Of a stretch of 64,000 bases of DNA, positions 36,675-47,350 are shown one piece after another. A model generated the notes under the pieces. It worked only from the letters and a program-made list of their open reading frames with translations. It did no database searches and was not told the origin of the DNA. How positions within the stretch are numbered: the first letter of the stretch is position 1; each line of letters opens with the position of its first letter. Source of the stretch: Eutrigla gurnardus (taxonomy: Eukaryota; Chordata; Actinopteri; Perciformes; Triglidae). A program made the position numbers and the translations under genes. The stretch covers positions 1,054,001 through 1,118,000 of the forward strand of contig OY741268.1 of NCBI GenBank assembly GCA_963514095.1. The letters run 5' to 3'.

Positions 36675-39341
36675 TCAGGCACTTTGGGATTCCTCGATTA
36701 CGCCCAGCTCCAGCATCTTCCTTACCTCCTCTTGAATAGCCATTTTACGAGCCTCTGGTACCCGGTAAGGGCGTTGGTTTACCGTTTGGCCGGGCCTGGT
36801 GCGGATCTCATGTTGGATCACCTCTGTGTGCCCGGGGAGGGAGGAAAACACATCTCTGTTGCGATCCACCAGCTCCAGGGCCATCTGCCGTTGATGTGGG
36901 GACAGGCTTGGACCCACCTGAACCTCCTCTCTCACCGGTTCCTTGAACTCTGTGGGGGGTAGATGACTGAACAGCGCCTCCCTGGCGTGCCACTTCTTTA
37001 AGAGGTTAACATGGTAAATCTGTTCAGGTTTTCTTTTATCAGGTTGCCTCACCTTGTAGTTTACCTCTCCCACACGTTCCATGACCTCATATGGTCCTTG
37101 CCAGGTAGCCAGGAATTTGCACTCAACGGTTGGCACCAGGACCAGCACTCTGTCCCCCGGATTAAACTCTCTGGGTTGAGCAGGCCGGTTGTAGGAGGCT
37201 TGCTGTTGCCGTTGGGCGGTCTCCATGTGTTCACGTATTATGGGATAGATGGCCTTCATTCTCTCTCTCATGGCTCCCACATGCTCGATCAGGGTCCGCT
37301 GACGGCATGGCTGGTCCTCCCAGGCCTCCTTGGCGATGTCCAGCAGTCCTCTGGGTCTGTAGGAAAGCAAGAGCTCAAAGTGTGAAAAACCAGTCGAAGA
37401 TTGAGGTACCTCTCTCACCGCAAACAGTAGGTATGGTAGCAGCTGATCCCAGTTGCGGCCATCTTCCCCGACCGCCTTCCGTAGCATGGACTTTAGCGTT
37501 TTGTTAAAACGTTCAACCAACCCGTCCGTCTGGGGGTGGTAGACGGACGTTCTCAGCTGTTTGATCCTCAGCAGGGAACAGAGTTCTTTCATCACCCTGG
37601 ACATGAATGGACTCCCTTGGTCCGTCAAAATCTCCTTCGGGATCCCCAGACTGGTTGAGAGGAGGAACAGCTCCTTGGCGATTTGTCTGGATGTGGCTTT
37701 CCTCAGCGGGATGGCCTCTGGGTATTGTGTGGCGTAGTCCAGGATGACCAGGATGTACTGATGCCCCCTGGAACTTTTCGGTAAGGGCCCAACTATGTCC
37801 AGTCCAATCCTCTCAAAAGGAGTTTCGATGATGGGCAAGGGGATGAGCGGGTTTCTATATGTGGGCTTTGGCGCCACCCGCTGACATTCAGGACAACTAC
37901 GACAGTGGTTCTCTATCTCTTTATGTAGCCCCGGCCAAAAGAAGCGTTGCAAGACCCTTTCCTTAGTCTTCTCTACTCCTAGGTGGCCTCCTAGGGGGTG
38001 CGTGTGGGCTAGGTTGAGTACGGTGTCTCGGTGGGGCTGTGGTACAAGGAGCTGTTCATGCACTTCATCATTTTTCTTTACCACCTGATACACTAAACCC
38101 CGGCTTACTGCAAAATGGGGATAAGTAGGGCCGGCCCTATCTCCTAGCACTACTCCTTCTAGCACCTGCACATTTCTTAAGGCATTTGCAAGAGTGGGAT
38201 CTTGTAACTGGGCTGTACCATACTGGCCTGTGAGAGGGAGACGCTCCTTGGCACCTTGGACGTCTTCCTCACTGGAAATCAGGGCACTTTCCGGGGCCAT
38301 GTTCCCTTCCTCTGTGTCTGGGCCAGTCTCTGTGTTAGCCTGGGCACCTGCCATTCCTGCAAGAGCACAGGCTGGAGTGAGTGGACCTGAGGGTTGAACT
38401 TGATTATTCTCAGGATGAGTCTTACCTCTCCGCCACCGAGGTACTCGGGTTAGCCTCTCCTGAGTCTCTCTCCAGAGCGGGTGAAAGGCAGGGCAGTCTC
38501 GTCCAATTAGGACAGGTACGGGTAGGGAGTCCACCACCCCTGCCACTGTGAGTATGGTTCCCCGGGTGGTAGTCAGTGTGAGTTCCGTGGTGGGGTAGTC
38601 TCTGGTGTCTCCGTGGACACAGGAAACGGGAAGGACTTCCCCTGGGGTCAGACACAATGGATCCACCAGGTCCTTACGCACCAGGGTGACCCGGCTACCT
38701 GAGTCGAGTAAGGCCTCCACGTCGTGGTGATTCACCGTCACCGGGCAGGTGGGAGGTCGTTCTGGGGCGCCATCTACGACACCCACAAGGGAGGCAAAAA
38801 GGTGGGCGGGCGGTGAGCTGGAGGACTCAGCAGTGGGCATCGGCTCATCCGCTGGTTTCCCACACTGCCAGGAGATGTGTCCCATCTCCCCACATCGATA
38901 ACACTGTCGGGTTTCACTCTCCCGGTGCACTCTTCCTGGCCCCAGCTGGGCTCGGGCTCCCCCTGGAGCCTGGGCAGCTCCTGAAGTGGCTGGGGTGAAG
39001 ACCTTGGGGTTCTTTGGCCGGGCTCCTCCCATCCGTGGTGGGGAAACACTCCTGGGTTCCTTTCTGGAAGCACGTAGCATATCCGCCGTGGCCTGGTATT
39101 TTTCTACAGCTTCCACGGTTAGTTCGGCTGTGGTCAAGGCCTGCTGACTGATGAACCGCTTCGCCTCGTACGGCAGGGCCCGCAAGTAGTGATCCACCAC
39201 AATGGTCTCCACCACGGCTGCTGCTGTACTTTTCTCTGGCTCCAGCCATTTCAAGTTCGTGCATCTGCGCCCGGGGAGGCTGGTCTGGTTTGAAGGTCCA
39301 GTTGTGGAAGCGTTGGGCCATACCAAACTTGGTGAGCCCAT
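36675..39341 (-). pseudogene. Gmr1-like gag end, protease and integrase
   Basis: 888 open codons. Approximate residues: 147 zinc knuckle CYRCGEMGHISWQC; 208 protease LLDSGSRVTLV; 448 integrase HHCC region (HTHPLGGHLGVEKT, CRSCPEC); 520-610 DDE core (GLDIVGPLPKSS, LTDQGSPF, HPQTDGLVERFNKT); 763 GPY/F-like module (WQGPYEVMERVGEVNYKV, YHVNLLKKW). The frame then enters the RT N terminus (QRPYRVPEARKMAIQEE) and stops at 36675. The first ~30 residues are out of frame with gag. Would encode polyprotein processing and cDNA integration. Confidence 0.88.
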
Positions 39342-39786
39342 TTCGGCTGAGGATCTCAGTCCTCAGAGCATCATAGTCCGTCACCTTGTCGGGGGGAAGG
39401 TCCCGGACCGCACTCAGCGACTCCCCCGCTAGGAAGGGGGCTAACAGTCCAACCCACTGTGCTTTGGGCCACATTTCCCTTGTGGCTGTGGCTTCAAAGG
39501 CGTGCAGGTACGCCTCAACGTCATCCGTAGCCCCCATCTTGGAGAGGAAGTCACTCGCCCTTGTTGGGCGCACATTACGAACAGCCATTTGTTTTTGCAG
39601 CTGTAATTCCTCCGTCTTCAGGTGGTTGGCTCTCTTCTGCTCCTCCAAGAGCGCCACGTTTGCTTGCGTCTGGGCTTGCTGGCTAGCAAGGAGGGCTTTC
39701 AAAATTTCCTCCATTTTGTTGTGTGGGGGACCTACGGCCAATTTGGAAAACTGGGTGATCAAATTTTTTGTGTCCTCCTCTGACAT
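38914..39786 (-). pseudogene. Gmr1-like gag, N-terminal part
   Basis: Begins MSEEDTKNLITQFSKLAVG just after the 5' LTR; a coiled-coil Gln/Glu-rich segment (~25-65) is followed by the capsid-like block RPTRASDFLSKMGATDDVE and EMWPKAQWVGLLAPFLAGE. Genuine homology leaves this frame near 39250 and continues in the pol frame (WLEPEKSTAAAVVETIVV), indicating a single-base frameshift. Residues after that point are out of frame. Confidence 0.8.
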
Positions 39787-39827
39787 GCACTATTAACGTT
39801 TGAGCACTGCCCGCATTCTCCACCATA

Positions 39828-40414
39828 TGTGATATCATGAGAGGCTACACGGCTCTCAGCGGGACAGCTCAAGTAGTGCGAGGACACAAGGTTAAAGTAT
39901 AGTCAAAAAGATTTTAATACAGTCCGTGAGAAGGATCAACAAAACGTTCCAGTTTCAAAAACAAAAAAGGTTTAACAAAGGGGAAGGTTGCTCTTCAACA
40001 GTCTTAACTAAACAAAAGTCTCTTCAGCCACAAAATCATAATTCCTGATGGGCTCAGGTAAGTGTTCTCCTGTAAACGGCCACTCTTCAACCTTACTTTC
40101 AGTTAGCGCTGTAGCTCGTGGTCAAGTCAGCAGTCGGTCATCCAGGTAAGAATATCCAGTTTCAAGCTCCCAGTGTTCTTTGGTAGAGAGCTCAACTAGG
40201 AGCTTGTCTCCCCACACTCCTCTCTCCACTCACTGTGACCCAGCTGCTTAAAACAGCCCATCAGCTCATCCTGCACTGATCAGCCTCAGGTGTGTTAGCA
40301 GGTAGGGGTGGAACTCCCAACTCCACCAGCAGATGGAGCCATAGCTGTGTGGGGTTGCAGCCATCTTAGGGGGATATAGCGCCCCTCCAGGACACAGCCT
40401 CTCGTGACATCACA
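39828..40414 (-). repeat. 5' LTR of Gmr1-like element
   Basis: 587 bp copy of 34891-35477. Flanked on the right by (AT)n, matching the left flank, so the target duplication cannot be resolved within the microsatellite. Confidence 0.9.
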
Positions 40415-40448
40415 ATATATATATAAGCCCTAATATATATATATATAT
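40415..40448. repeat. (AT)n with remnant hAT end
   Basis: ATATATATATAAGCCCTA then (AT)n. With the following TAGGGCC it makes a perfect palindrome GCCCTA...TAGGGC, probably the end of one hAT element abutting another. Confidence 0.6.
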
Positions 40449-41477
40449 TAGGGCCAGGACTCGATAAAAAAAATGATTCTAATTAATTAGAGGCTTTGTA
40501 ATTAATTAATCCAAATTAATCGCATTTTAATAGCATATAAATATTTGACCTGAGAACAGTGAGAAGTAATTTTTTTCACATGGATTTTTAGTATACCATT
40601 GAATAATGACTGAATACATAAGCTTAAGCAACAAAATATTGTTTATTTTTGTTCAACCAAGTCCAACAGACCAGTGCAATTTTTGCCATTTTATTTATCC
40701 GTTCAGAGAGAGAGAGAGAGACACACACACACACACACAGACAGAGAGGGTGTGTATGGTCCCACATAGCAGTGACATTTGGCCCAGATTTGGCATGAAG
40801 CTGGCACAGGTGGCATTCAGTCGGCACTGGCATAAGGCATGTGAACCAAACATGGCCCAAGTGTGGCAAAGGTGGCACTGTCTTGACTCTGGCAGACAAG
40901 ATGTGGGCCAGTTGTTGAGTGTAGTATTCGGCCCACATATCAAATCAGAACGCTGGGCCACATAATGTGAGTGTGGACTCAACCACCCTTAAAATGAAGT
41001 TTGAGATATTTTTGAGTGAGTTGTTTACCCCCGTCTGGGGTCTGGGGTATAATTGGCCGTTTTTTTAACTATTTCTGATTTTGCCATTATATTTAACCTT
41101 AAAAACGATTTACCTTGCCCTACCTTTGGTGTCATTATTTTCAGCACAACGTGATATGTGTGACTGTACAGTTATTTCATTTGAACACAATGGACCTAAA
41201 AATCACAAAAAAACATAAAATCAGAGAAGGAAAAGGTTAGATTTTTTTACTGTGAAAACCAGAAAAACATTTTTATTAATGAAGAGCTGCTCCACATTCA
41301 GCAGTCTCCTCATTGACTCACAAAACAAAAAAAACAATTACACCAAACACTACATAACACACTAACTATAGAGTGGCGAAGCCCCGCTCCTTCCGCTAGA
41401 CTTGAAAAATAAAAACAAATCTGGACGCATGAGCGGGAGAGAGAGAGAGTGAAACATGCCACCTAACGTATTGAACC

Positions 41478-41535
<58 letters not shown>

Positions 41536-41548
41536 CGCGAGAGAGAGC
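41478..41548. repeat. (GA)n microsatellite
   Basis: A run of GA of ~54 nt, then interrupted GAGAGCGCGAGA. Confidence 0.9.
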
Positions 41549-41760
41549 GCGAGAACAGCCCAGTAGACGTCACCGGAAACACCATCCCGTGTCTGGCTGT
41601 CGAGTGAGTCCGCCTGCCGGCATTGTTGACTGTGCCCACGCACGCCGGTGAGGCATCCAACAAAGACGTGGTGAGTGAAATGCATCTATTTTATGTTTCC
41701 AATAACGTTTGTTTTTGAGACAGTGCATTGGCAGTTGGCATACAAAGACAATTTCTGAGT

Positions 41761-41828
41761 CTAGCTTGAATGTTATCAAGGCGCTAACGTCTAGCTTGAA
41801 TTTTATCAAGGCGCTAACGTCTAGCTAT
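41761..41828. repeat. 30-bp tandem duplication
   Basis: TCTAGCTTGAATGTTATCAA then GGCGCTAACG, repeated twice with one change, plus a partial third start. Confidence 0.7.
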
Positions 41829-42268
41829 GTGGCTAACTGTACTGTTTAGCTGTTAAACTTTTCGGCTGGCCTGGAAATGACAAATTGCCTTAACTCCAAC
41901 ATAATTGGATTTAGTCGAAGACTCGCAGTTATACGAATATTCAAATGCATGCTATAATATCTTAAATTTGTCACTTGTGCCAGTTGTTGTGTCTGGTTTC
42001 ACATATTGTGAGACTGAGCGGTTATGTCAAGTCGCCACCCGCGTTATTAAACAAACATGGGAGTGGAGCATCAAATCTTTCTGTGCAGCAACCTGCGACA
42101 GGCAGGTTGGACGTGGTTTTAACCTGCTGTACAGATGCCGTCTTTGCATGCCTGTTTACTGTGCATATAAGTTTAGTGATATGCAGTTGGTTATGCAGTC
42201 TTTGAAAGCTCAGGTCATATAAACTTATTGAATGGATGAACTGTGTGATTTTAGCTGCATGATCCTAG

Positions 42269-43939
42269 TGTTGGGGACCTAACCGTTAGGACTACACAAT
42301 GCGGCCTACAAAGCCTACACATGCGGCCAGAACAAAGGGATAAAGGGGATTAAAAACTACACCGCCATTTTAGTTTCACATCTCACCCAGGTGAGAAATG
42401 TGACGTCACACAACTGGTGCCCTATTGGCTGACAACTGCAGGTACCCCAGGGGGTCCCCGGCAGCAGCCGTGAGCTTTATAAACCGAAGCCGCCTGGAGA
42501 ACGCTCTCTTACTCTTACTCTGGCGTCTCTTCCTACAACCAACGCAACACCACGTTGCAACGGGAGGCGACCCCTCCTGCAGCGCACCGCTGCAACAAGA
42601 GGAACCAAGCCGGTTCCTGCCTTCCAGCTACCAGACGCTGTCTGAAGTAAGCTGACTAAATCGCCAAGCCGCGATTATATTGCTGCCGCGGAAGAAAGAA
42701 ACACAAACTGTTTTCTTTATACGAGTTTGATCAACGAGAGGAAACCCGCTCCGCTCTCGCCTGGACTGAGCCGACTCATCACGTCCCCCGCTGACGCCGG
42801 GGCCCATGAACTACCGCCGCGTTACGGAACGCCGTCATCGCCAGGACGGACTCGCAGCTTATGCAACGACACCAGTAAGAGGCTATCAGTCTGGGCAGAG
42901 ACATAAGTGATAGTGCAGGATATGCTTGTAATTCTTGTTAACGTGTTTTAAGTTTTGATCACGGACCGCCGAGTCCGGTGCTTTCCGTGTTGTATTTGAA
43001 TGCTGATTGTATACCCACGCCGCTGGGTTGATTTCTGTAAACAGTGTTTTTGACTAAACCTCAGCCATACTCGCGAGCCCGGTAAGCGTCTACTACCAGT
43101 TAAGAGACCGGTCCCGTTGAATGGACGCCAGTTCATTCACGCGCCCGTGTGGTAGTAACACGCCTCCCGAGCCTTAGAGTATTGCGCGCACATTCTCCCC
43201 CTCTCTTTGTTTGTGTCCCACTAACGCACACACACACATTCGCCGCCCGCACATATCCTCCGCCAGCTGTTTCCAGCTACGAACGTTGAGGACATAGCTC
43301 CACCTCTCGCTCTCTCTCTCTCTCGCTCTCTCCCTCTCGCGATCCTGTCGGACGTCAGTGGCTCCGCCCCTGAACGCTGTGAGGAATAGCTCCATCTGGT
43401 GGTCGCGCCCGACCATATCTCTCTCTCCCTCTCTCTACACACACGCACACACACGCACACGCACGCACACACACACACACACACTCCACGTGTGTCTCCT
43501 TCTGTAGCTTAGTTTTGTGTGTTAGGTAGTTAGGTAATAAGGCTTTGTTAATTGCAGTATTATTGATTGTGATCATTATTACTGATTTTAATTAATCTTA
43601 TTATATTATAACTAGCGGTCTCTTGTGCTTGTTGTGTATATGTCACTGGATAACAGCAGGTTGTGAAGGCTAGTGCTTGAATTTCACGCCTTTTTAATTG
43701 TTAGATTGTTTTTATGCTTCTATGCCAATGATCCCGATGATTGGCATGTGAGTATAAAACCTTTATATTGAGACTGAATACAGTTTTAGGTTATCTTTTC
43801 CCTGATCCCAGGGTGGTGCCCCGTTTATTCATGATGATATCATGATAATATATTAAATATAATCATTAATATCGATAATCATATTGACATTAATAATTAA
43901 CTGTTGATAACCAAATCTGCTCCTGCTACAACCCCAACA
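42269..43939 (+). mobile_element. Second large solo LTR (~1.67 kb)
   Basis: TGTTGGGG (42269) and CCCCAACA (43939) are inverted ends flanked by CTAG on both sides (42265-42268, 43940-43943). TATA box CTTTATAAACC at 42475. The 3' third is rich in (CT)n/(CA)n; GGTGGTGCCCCGTTTATTC occurs near 43812, resembling the same position in the LTR at 31783-34876. No coding region attached. The 4-bp TSD suggests an ERV-like integrase. Confidence 0.6.
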
Positions 43940-44686
43940 CTAGATTCACACTGATTTATTTCAATGTGAAAACTTTCACAAGGTTGCTGTAGTGTGTTGC
44001 AGTGCCTCTGTTTCAATGAAGTATTTATATAAATAATTTTCAAGCAAATTGTGTTTACACAGTACTATGTTGTTTTTAACTGTTTGAGGTCTGCGCAGCC
44101 ATGTACAGTATTACTGAAAATATCATTTTTTTCTTTCTTTTTTCTAGATGACTACAATGTGTAACGTAGGGTTGGCGAGAAGCTTAGCCACGGATGCTAA
44201 TAGCTCAGCTCCAGCACGAAAGAAAGTTGTGAGGCCGGAGACGAAGTGGAGGGATTTCCGCACTGTACATTTATTCACAGATACAGACCATACAAGCCAG
44301 GTCTCACAGCATAAAGTATTACCCTCAGCAAAACAATAAACGGAGCAAGAAGTAGTTCGTGACCTGTAGCCTTCACCAGCGTCCACATTACTGAAGTCAA
44401 GGAAGTCGACTAGTGGAGAAAGGTGATATCAAGTGACCAAACAAAAGGAGGCGCCACCGTGTGGCGTTAACTGGTAGTGCACTGTTATACTCTGGCTGTT
44501 ACAAATGCAGCTTGGCGTAAACTCCCTCAAGCTGTCGATCATACTGACCTTGGAAGTGATGGAGGGGACTCTCCAATTTCATTCAAAAGAAAAAGCTTGT
44601 AGGCCATTTCAATTGTTGTTTTTTAATCTGTGGTGCACAACATTTGAAAATAGTCAAATTTTTAATGAAATTATTCAATTGTTTTT

Positions 44687-44775
44687 AGACGCAAGAACAT
44701 TTTATTCCCTGGAGAGGAAGATGACGACGATGAGAATGATATGAATGGCATCAGGAACTTGACAGTCAAGAAAGG
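44687..44775 (+). other. Acidic exon-like segment
   Basis: An AG (TTGTTTTTAG) precedes ~29 open codons including FPGEEDDDDENDMNGIRN, then AAAGGG|GTAAGA. Splice-flanked and coding-like, probably an exon of the surrounding TIR element; no family recognised. Confidence 0.25.
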
Positions 44776-45216
44776 GGTAAGAGGCATCAATCCCTATTTA
44801 AATGATGATCTATTTTGTTACAACAGATAGTAGTACTAAGATTTGATTTGATTTTTTTAACAGATTGGATTCATTGCCGAATGCTCCAATGATCACTGGG
44901 CATATCCACCTTGCTGACAGTCGTGACCTCCATCAAAGCAACCGCTGACCGTCTTTAAATGTGCAGAGAACTGGTTCATGTGTCACAGGGCAGAGTTTTG
45001 TTTTATCATGTTTTATGTTTGTGTTGATTTTGGTTTGCTGTGTTTACATTATTCCAGTTGTGTTTTGCATGTTTATTCATTTTTTTCTTTTCACCTTGGT
45101 TTTATTGTATACTTTTATTTTGAAATGGTATTTGTGTGTGTTGATGCTGTTTTTTTACTTCCGCCACTGTGACCCCGCTCCTGGTCCTTGTTCATGCACT
45201 GACAGTGCTCATAAAG

Positions 45217-45358
45217 GTGCAGAGTCCTGGTTCATGGACTAGTATCTAAATGTGCAGAGTCCTGGTTCATAGACTAGTATTAAATGTGCAGAGTCCTAGT
45301 TCATAGACTAGTATCTAAATGTGTAGAGTCCTGGTTCATGTACTGACGGTATTTAAAT
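45217..45358 (+). repeat. ~35-bp minisatellite (part 1)
   Basis: Units of GTGCAGAGTCCTGGTTCAT then GACTAGTATCTAAAT, four copies. The array resumes after the hAT insertion (47284-47350); related single units occur back to ~44959. Confidence 0.8.
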
Positions 45359-47283
45359 TAGGGCTGCAACGATTCGTCGATGTTGTCGACAAAAATCGAT
45401 AATAGAAAGTGTCGACAATGAATTCCATTGTCGACAATTGTCGCCAGACGTGTTTTTCCAACGGAGTGAGGCATCTCACTTCATTACAATCTCTGCCGAG
45501 AGTCGCACATGCGCAATAGCGTCTCTGCCGAGCGGTAAAGCATACAGAAATGGCGGCGTCCTGCACAGCAGCTACGCGTACCAAAACGTCTAAAGTTTGG
45601 GAGCATTTTAGCCTGGATACGGCGAAAAAAAAGATTACTTGCAAGGTTTGCAAAGCAGACCTTGCGCATCACGGCAGCACCTCGGTTATGCACGAACATT
45701 TAAAGAGAAAGCACGTCGGACAGTTGATCGAAACGGAGTCTGACTCGCCTCGGTAAGATTCAAGTAACATTCAAGCCAATACGTTTTGTTTTTGATGTAC
45801 ATTGTACATTTTATAAGCATGTTTTCGATTTAAAAGAGAGCTTTAACGTTATGCCTGACTGTGCCTGACAAAAGTATTTTAAATTAAATGCATGCAGTCC
45901 GAAGAAGAGAGCCACCATGGACCCCTTTCTGCAAAAGAAGCAGACGTGCAGGGGGAAAGTCAGCACTGGATAACCTGCTTCAGTCTAACACTGACAGTCT
46001 GAGTGAGGAAGAGTGGGAAACCCAGGAGGACAAAAAAATCCAAATGGTGAGGAGGGAAGTTCAGATGTTCTTCAATCTTCACAGAACCAATAGCCAAAAA
46101 GGATGACCCTCTCAGCTGGTGGAGAGAAAATGAGGGGCGTTTTCCCACACTGTCAAACCTAGCAAGATCTCTTCTGTGCATTCCTGCAACATCCACCCCG
46201 GCAGAGCGAATCTTCTCAGCAGCAGGAAATATCTGCTCCCAGAAGAGAGCAAGCCTCACACGAGACCATGTGGATATGCTGACTTTCCTTAGTATGAATA
46301 AACTGAACGACATAGCCTGAGCCTGATTTTAAACCTGGTCTGTCCACCATGACAGGTTTGTGTCCAGGTTGTATCACAAAGTCCATGTTTACAACTTGAA
46401 TTTGGACAACTCTAAATGCTTTATTTTCAGCTGTGTATCTACAAACGTCAGTCGTTAAAACCGTTAAATTTCAGAATTGTAAAGTTCTTTTGCAACAGAC
46501 TGTGCAGTTGACCACTGAATGTACTTCACAAAATGCACTTAATATTTGTTTTGTTTACTGTTTTACTGCTGCTAATGTGCCTGACCTTTAGTCTGGTTTT
46601 CACCATACTAAGGTCAATCTTTTAAGATTGAACATTAGTCTGGGGAAGCTGCGCTTTGTTTCTACTGCTCAAGAGGCGGGATCAATGGGCATCGTTCAAA
46701 TGAACGATGCCCATTATGTTTCGTCATCGTCACGTCACCGGCCAATAGCGTGCCAGGAGAGAATGGCCGTTTCTGATTGGAGCCAAAGATTCTGGCAATG
46801 TAACAGCGAAAGTAAGCCTGAGGGTGTCCAGCCTAAACTGCCGAGCGAAATCCAAATTTCCCGGAAGTTCAGGCAGGGTTCACCCATCCTACCTGACCTT
46901 GGTTTACAGGAAAAAATGTTTACTTGATTTTAATTTATTATTTAATTTTTATAAAACCCATTTGCCTGTCCTTAAAAAATGGACAGAGGTTTATTTATTT
47001 ATGGATTTATGTCTATACTGACCGAGCACTGTGCCTAATTGGTTTTAGATAGGACATTTTTATTTACTTTTTGTATGAACTGAACATCAGCAGCAAAGTT
47101 GAATAAAAGATGCATTTTTCATTGAAGTACCCATCTTTCTTGTGTTTATTATCATTTGCCACATAATTAAAGCAACCTCATGCTAAATTTAAGAAAAATT
47201 TAATAATTATCCGATTAGTCGACTAATCGTTTCAATAGTCGGTGACTAGTCGACTATTAAAATAGTCGTTAGTTGCAGCCCTA
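45359..47283 (+). mobile_element. hAT deletion derivative with perfect palindromic TSD
   Basis: Termini TAGGGCTGCAACGATT (45359) and TAGTTGCAGCCCTA (47283); exact 8-bp duplication ATTTAAAT on both sides. Subterminal TCGTCGA/GTCGACTA motifs. Contains BED and dimerisation coding pieces but no DDE core. Confidence 0.88.
45550..46320 (+). pseudogene. hAT transposase remnant: BED finger and C-terminal region
   Basis: Exon 1 (45550-45752) encodes MAASCTAATRTKTSKVWEHF and a complete BED zinc finger (CKVCKADLAHHG, MHEHLKRKH), ending at donor CTCG|GTAAGA. After acceptor GCATGCAG (exon from 45898) comes PKKRATMDPFLQKK, and later DDPLSWWRENEGRFPTLSN, LLCIPATSTPAERIFSAAG and THEHVD-like REHVDMLTFLSMNK with a TGA at 46318-46320. 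Frame changes near 45960 and 46085 break it. The catalytic core is absent. It has the same overall architecture as the 30082-30456 product but comes from a different hAT family. Confidence 0.75.
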
Positions 47284-47350
47284 ATTTAAATGTGCAGAGT
47301 CCTGGTTCATGTACTGGCAGTATTTAAATGTGAAGAGTCCTGGTTCATGG
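47284..47350 (+). repeat. ~35-bp minisatellite (part 2)
   Basis: Two further GTGCAGAGTCCTGGTTCAT-type units after the hAT insertion. Confidence 0.75.

Larger units (their letters stand above)
34891..40414 (-). mobile_element. Gmr1-like Ty3/gypsy retrotransposon, nearly complete
   Basis: Two 587-bp LTRs (34891-35477 and 39828-40414) with TGTGAT...ATCACA ends; reading them side by side I find one difference (A/G in CTACACG[A/G]CTCTC). The element runs on minus: 5' LTR, a PBS-like TGGTGGAGAATGCGGGC just after it, gag, protease, integrase, then reverse transcriptase and RNase H, a polypurine AAGGGGGAGGA (35481-35491) and the 3' LTR. Integrase upstream of RT is the Gmr1-clade arrangement, unlike other Ty3/gypsy elements. 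Coding is broken by one frameshift and two stops. It lies in (AT)n. Confidence 0.9.

Noticed and set aside
40606..40982. Several ~100-codon frames around 40.6-41.0 kb
   Set aside because: They cross (GA)n/(CA)n runs and transposon subterminal repeats on both strands; no family match or splice context.
45217..45358. Regularly spaced repeats resembling a CRISPR array
   Set aside because: Units are contiguous tandem repeats without spacers, in a vertebrate genome.
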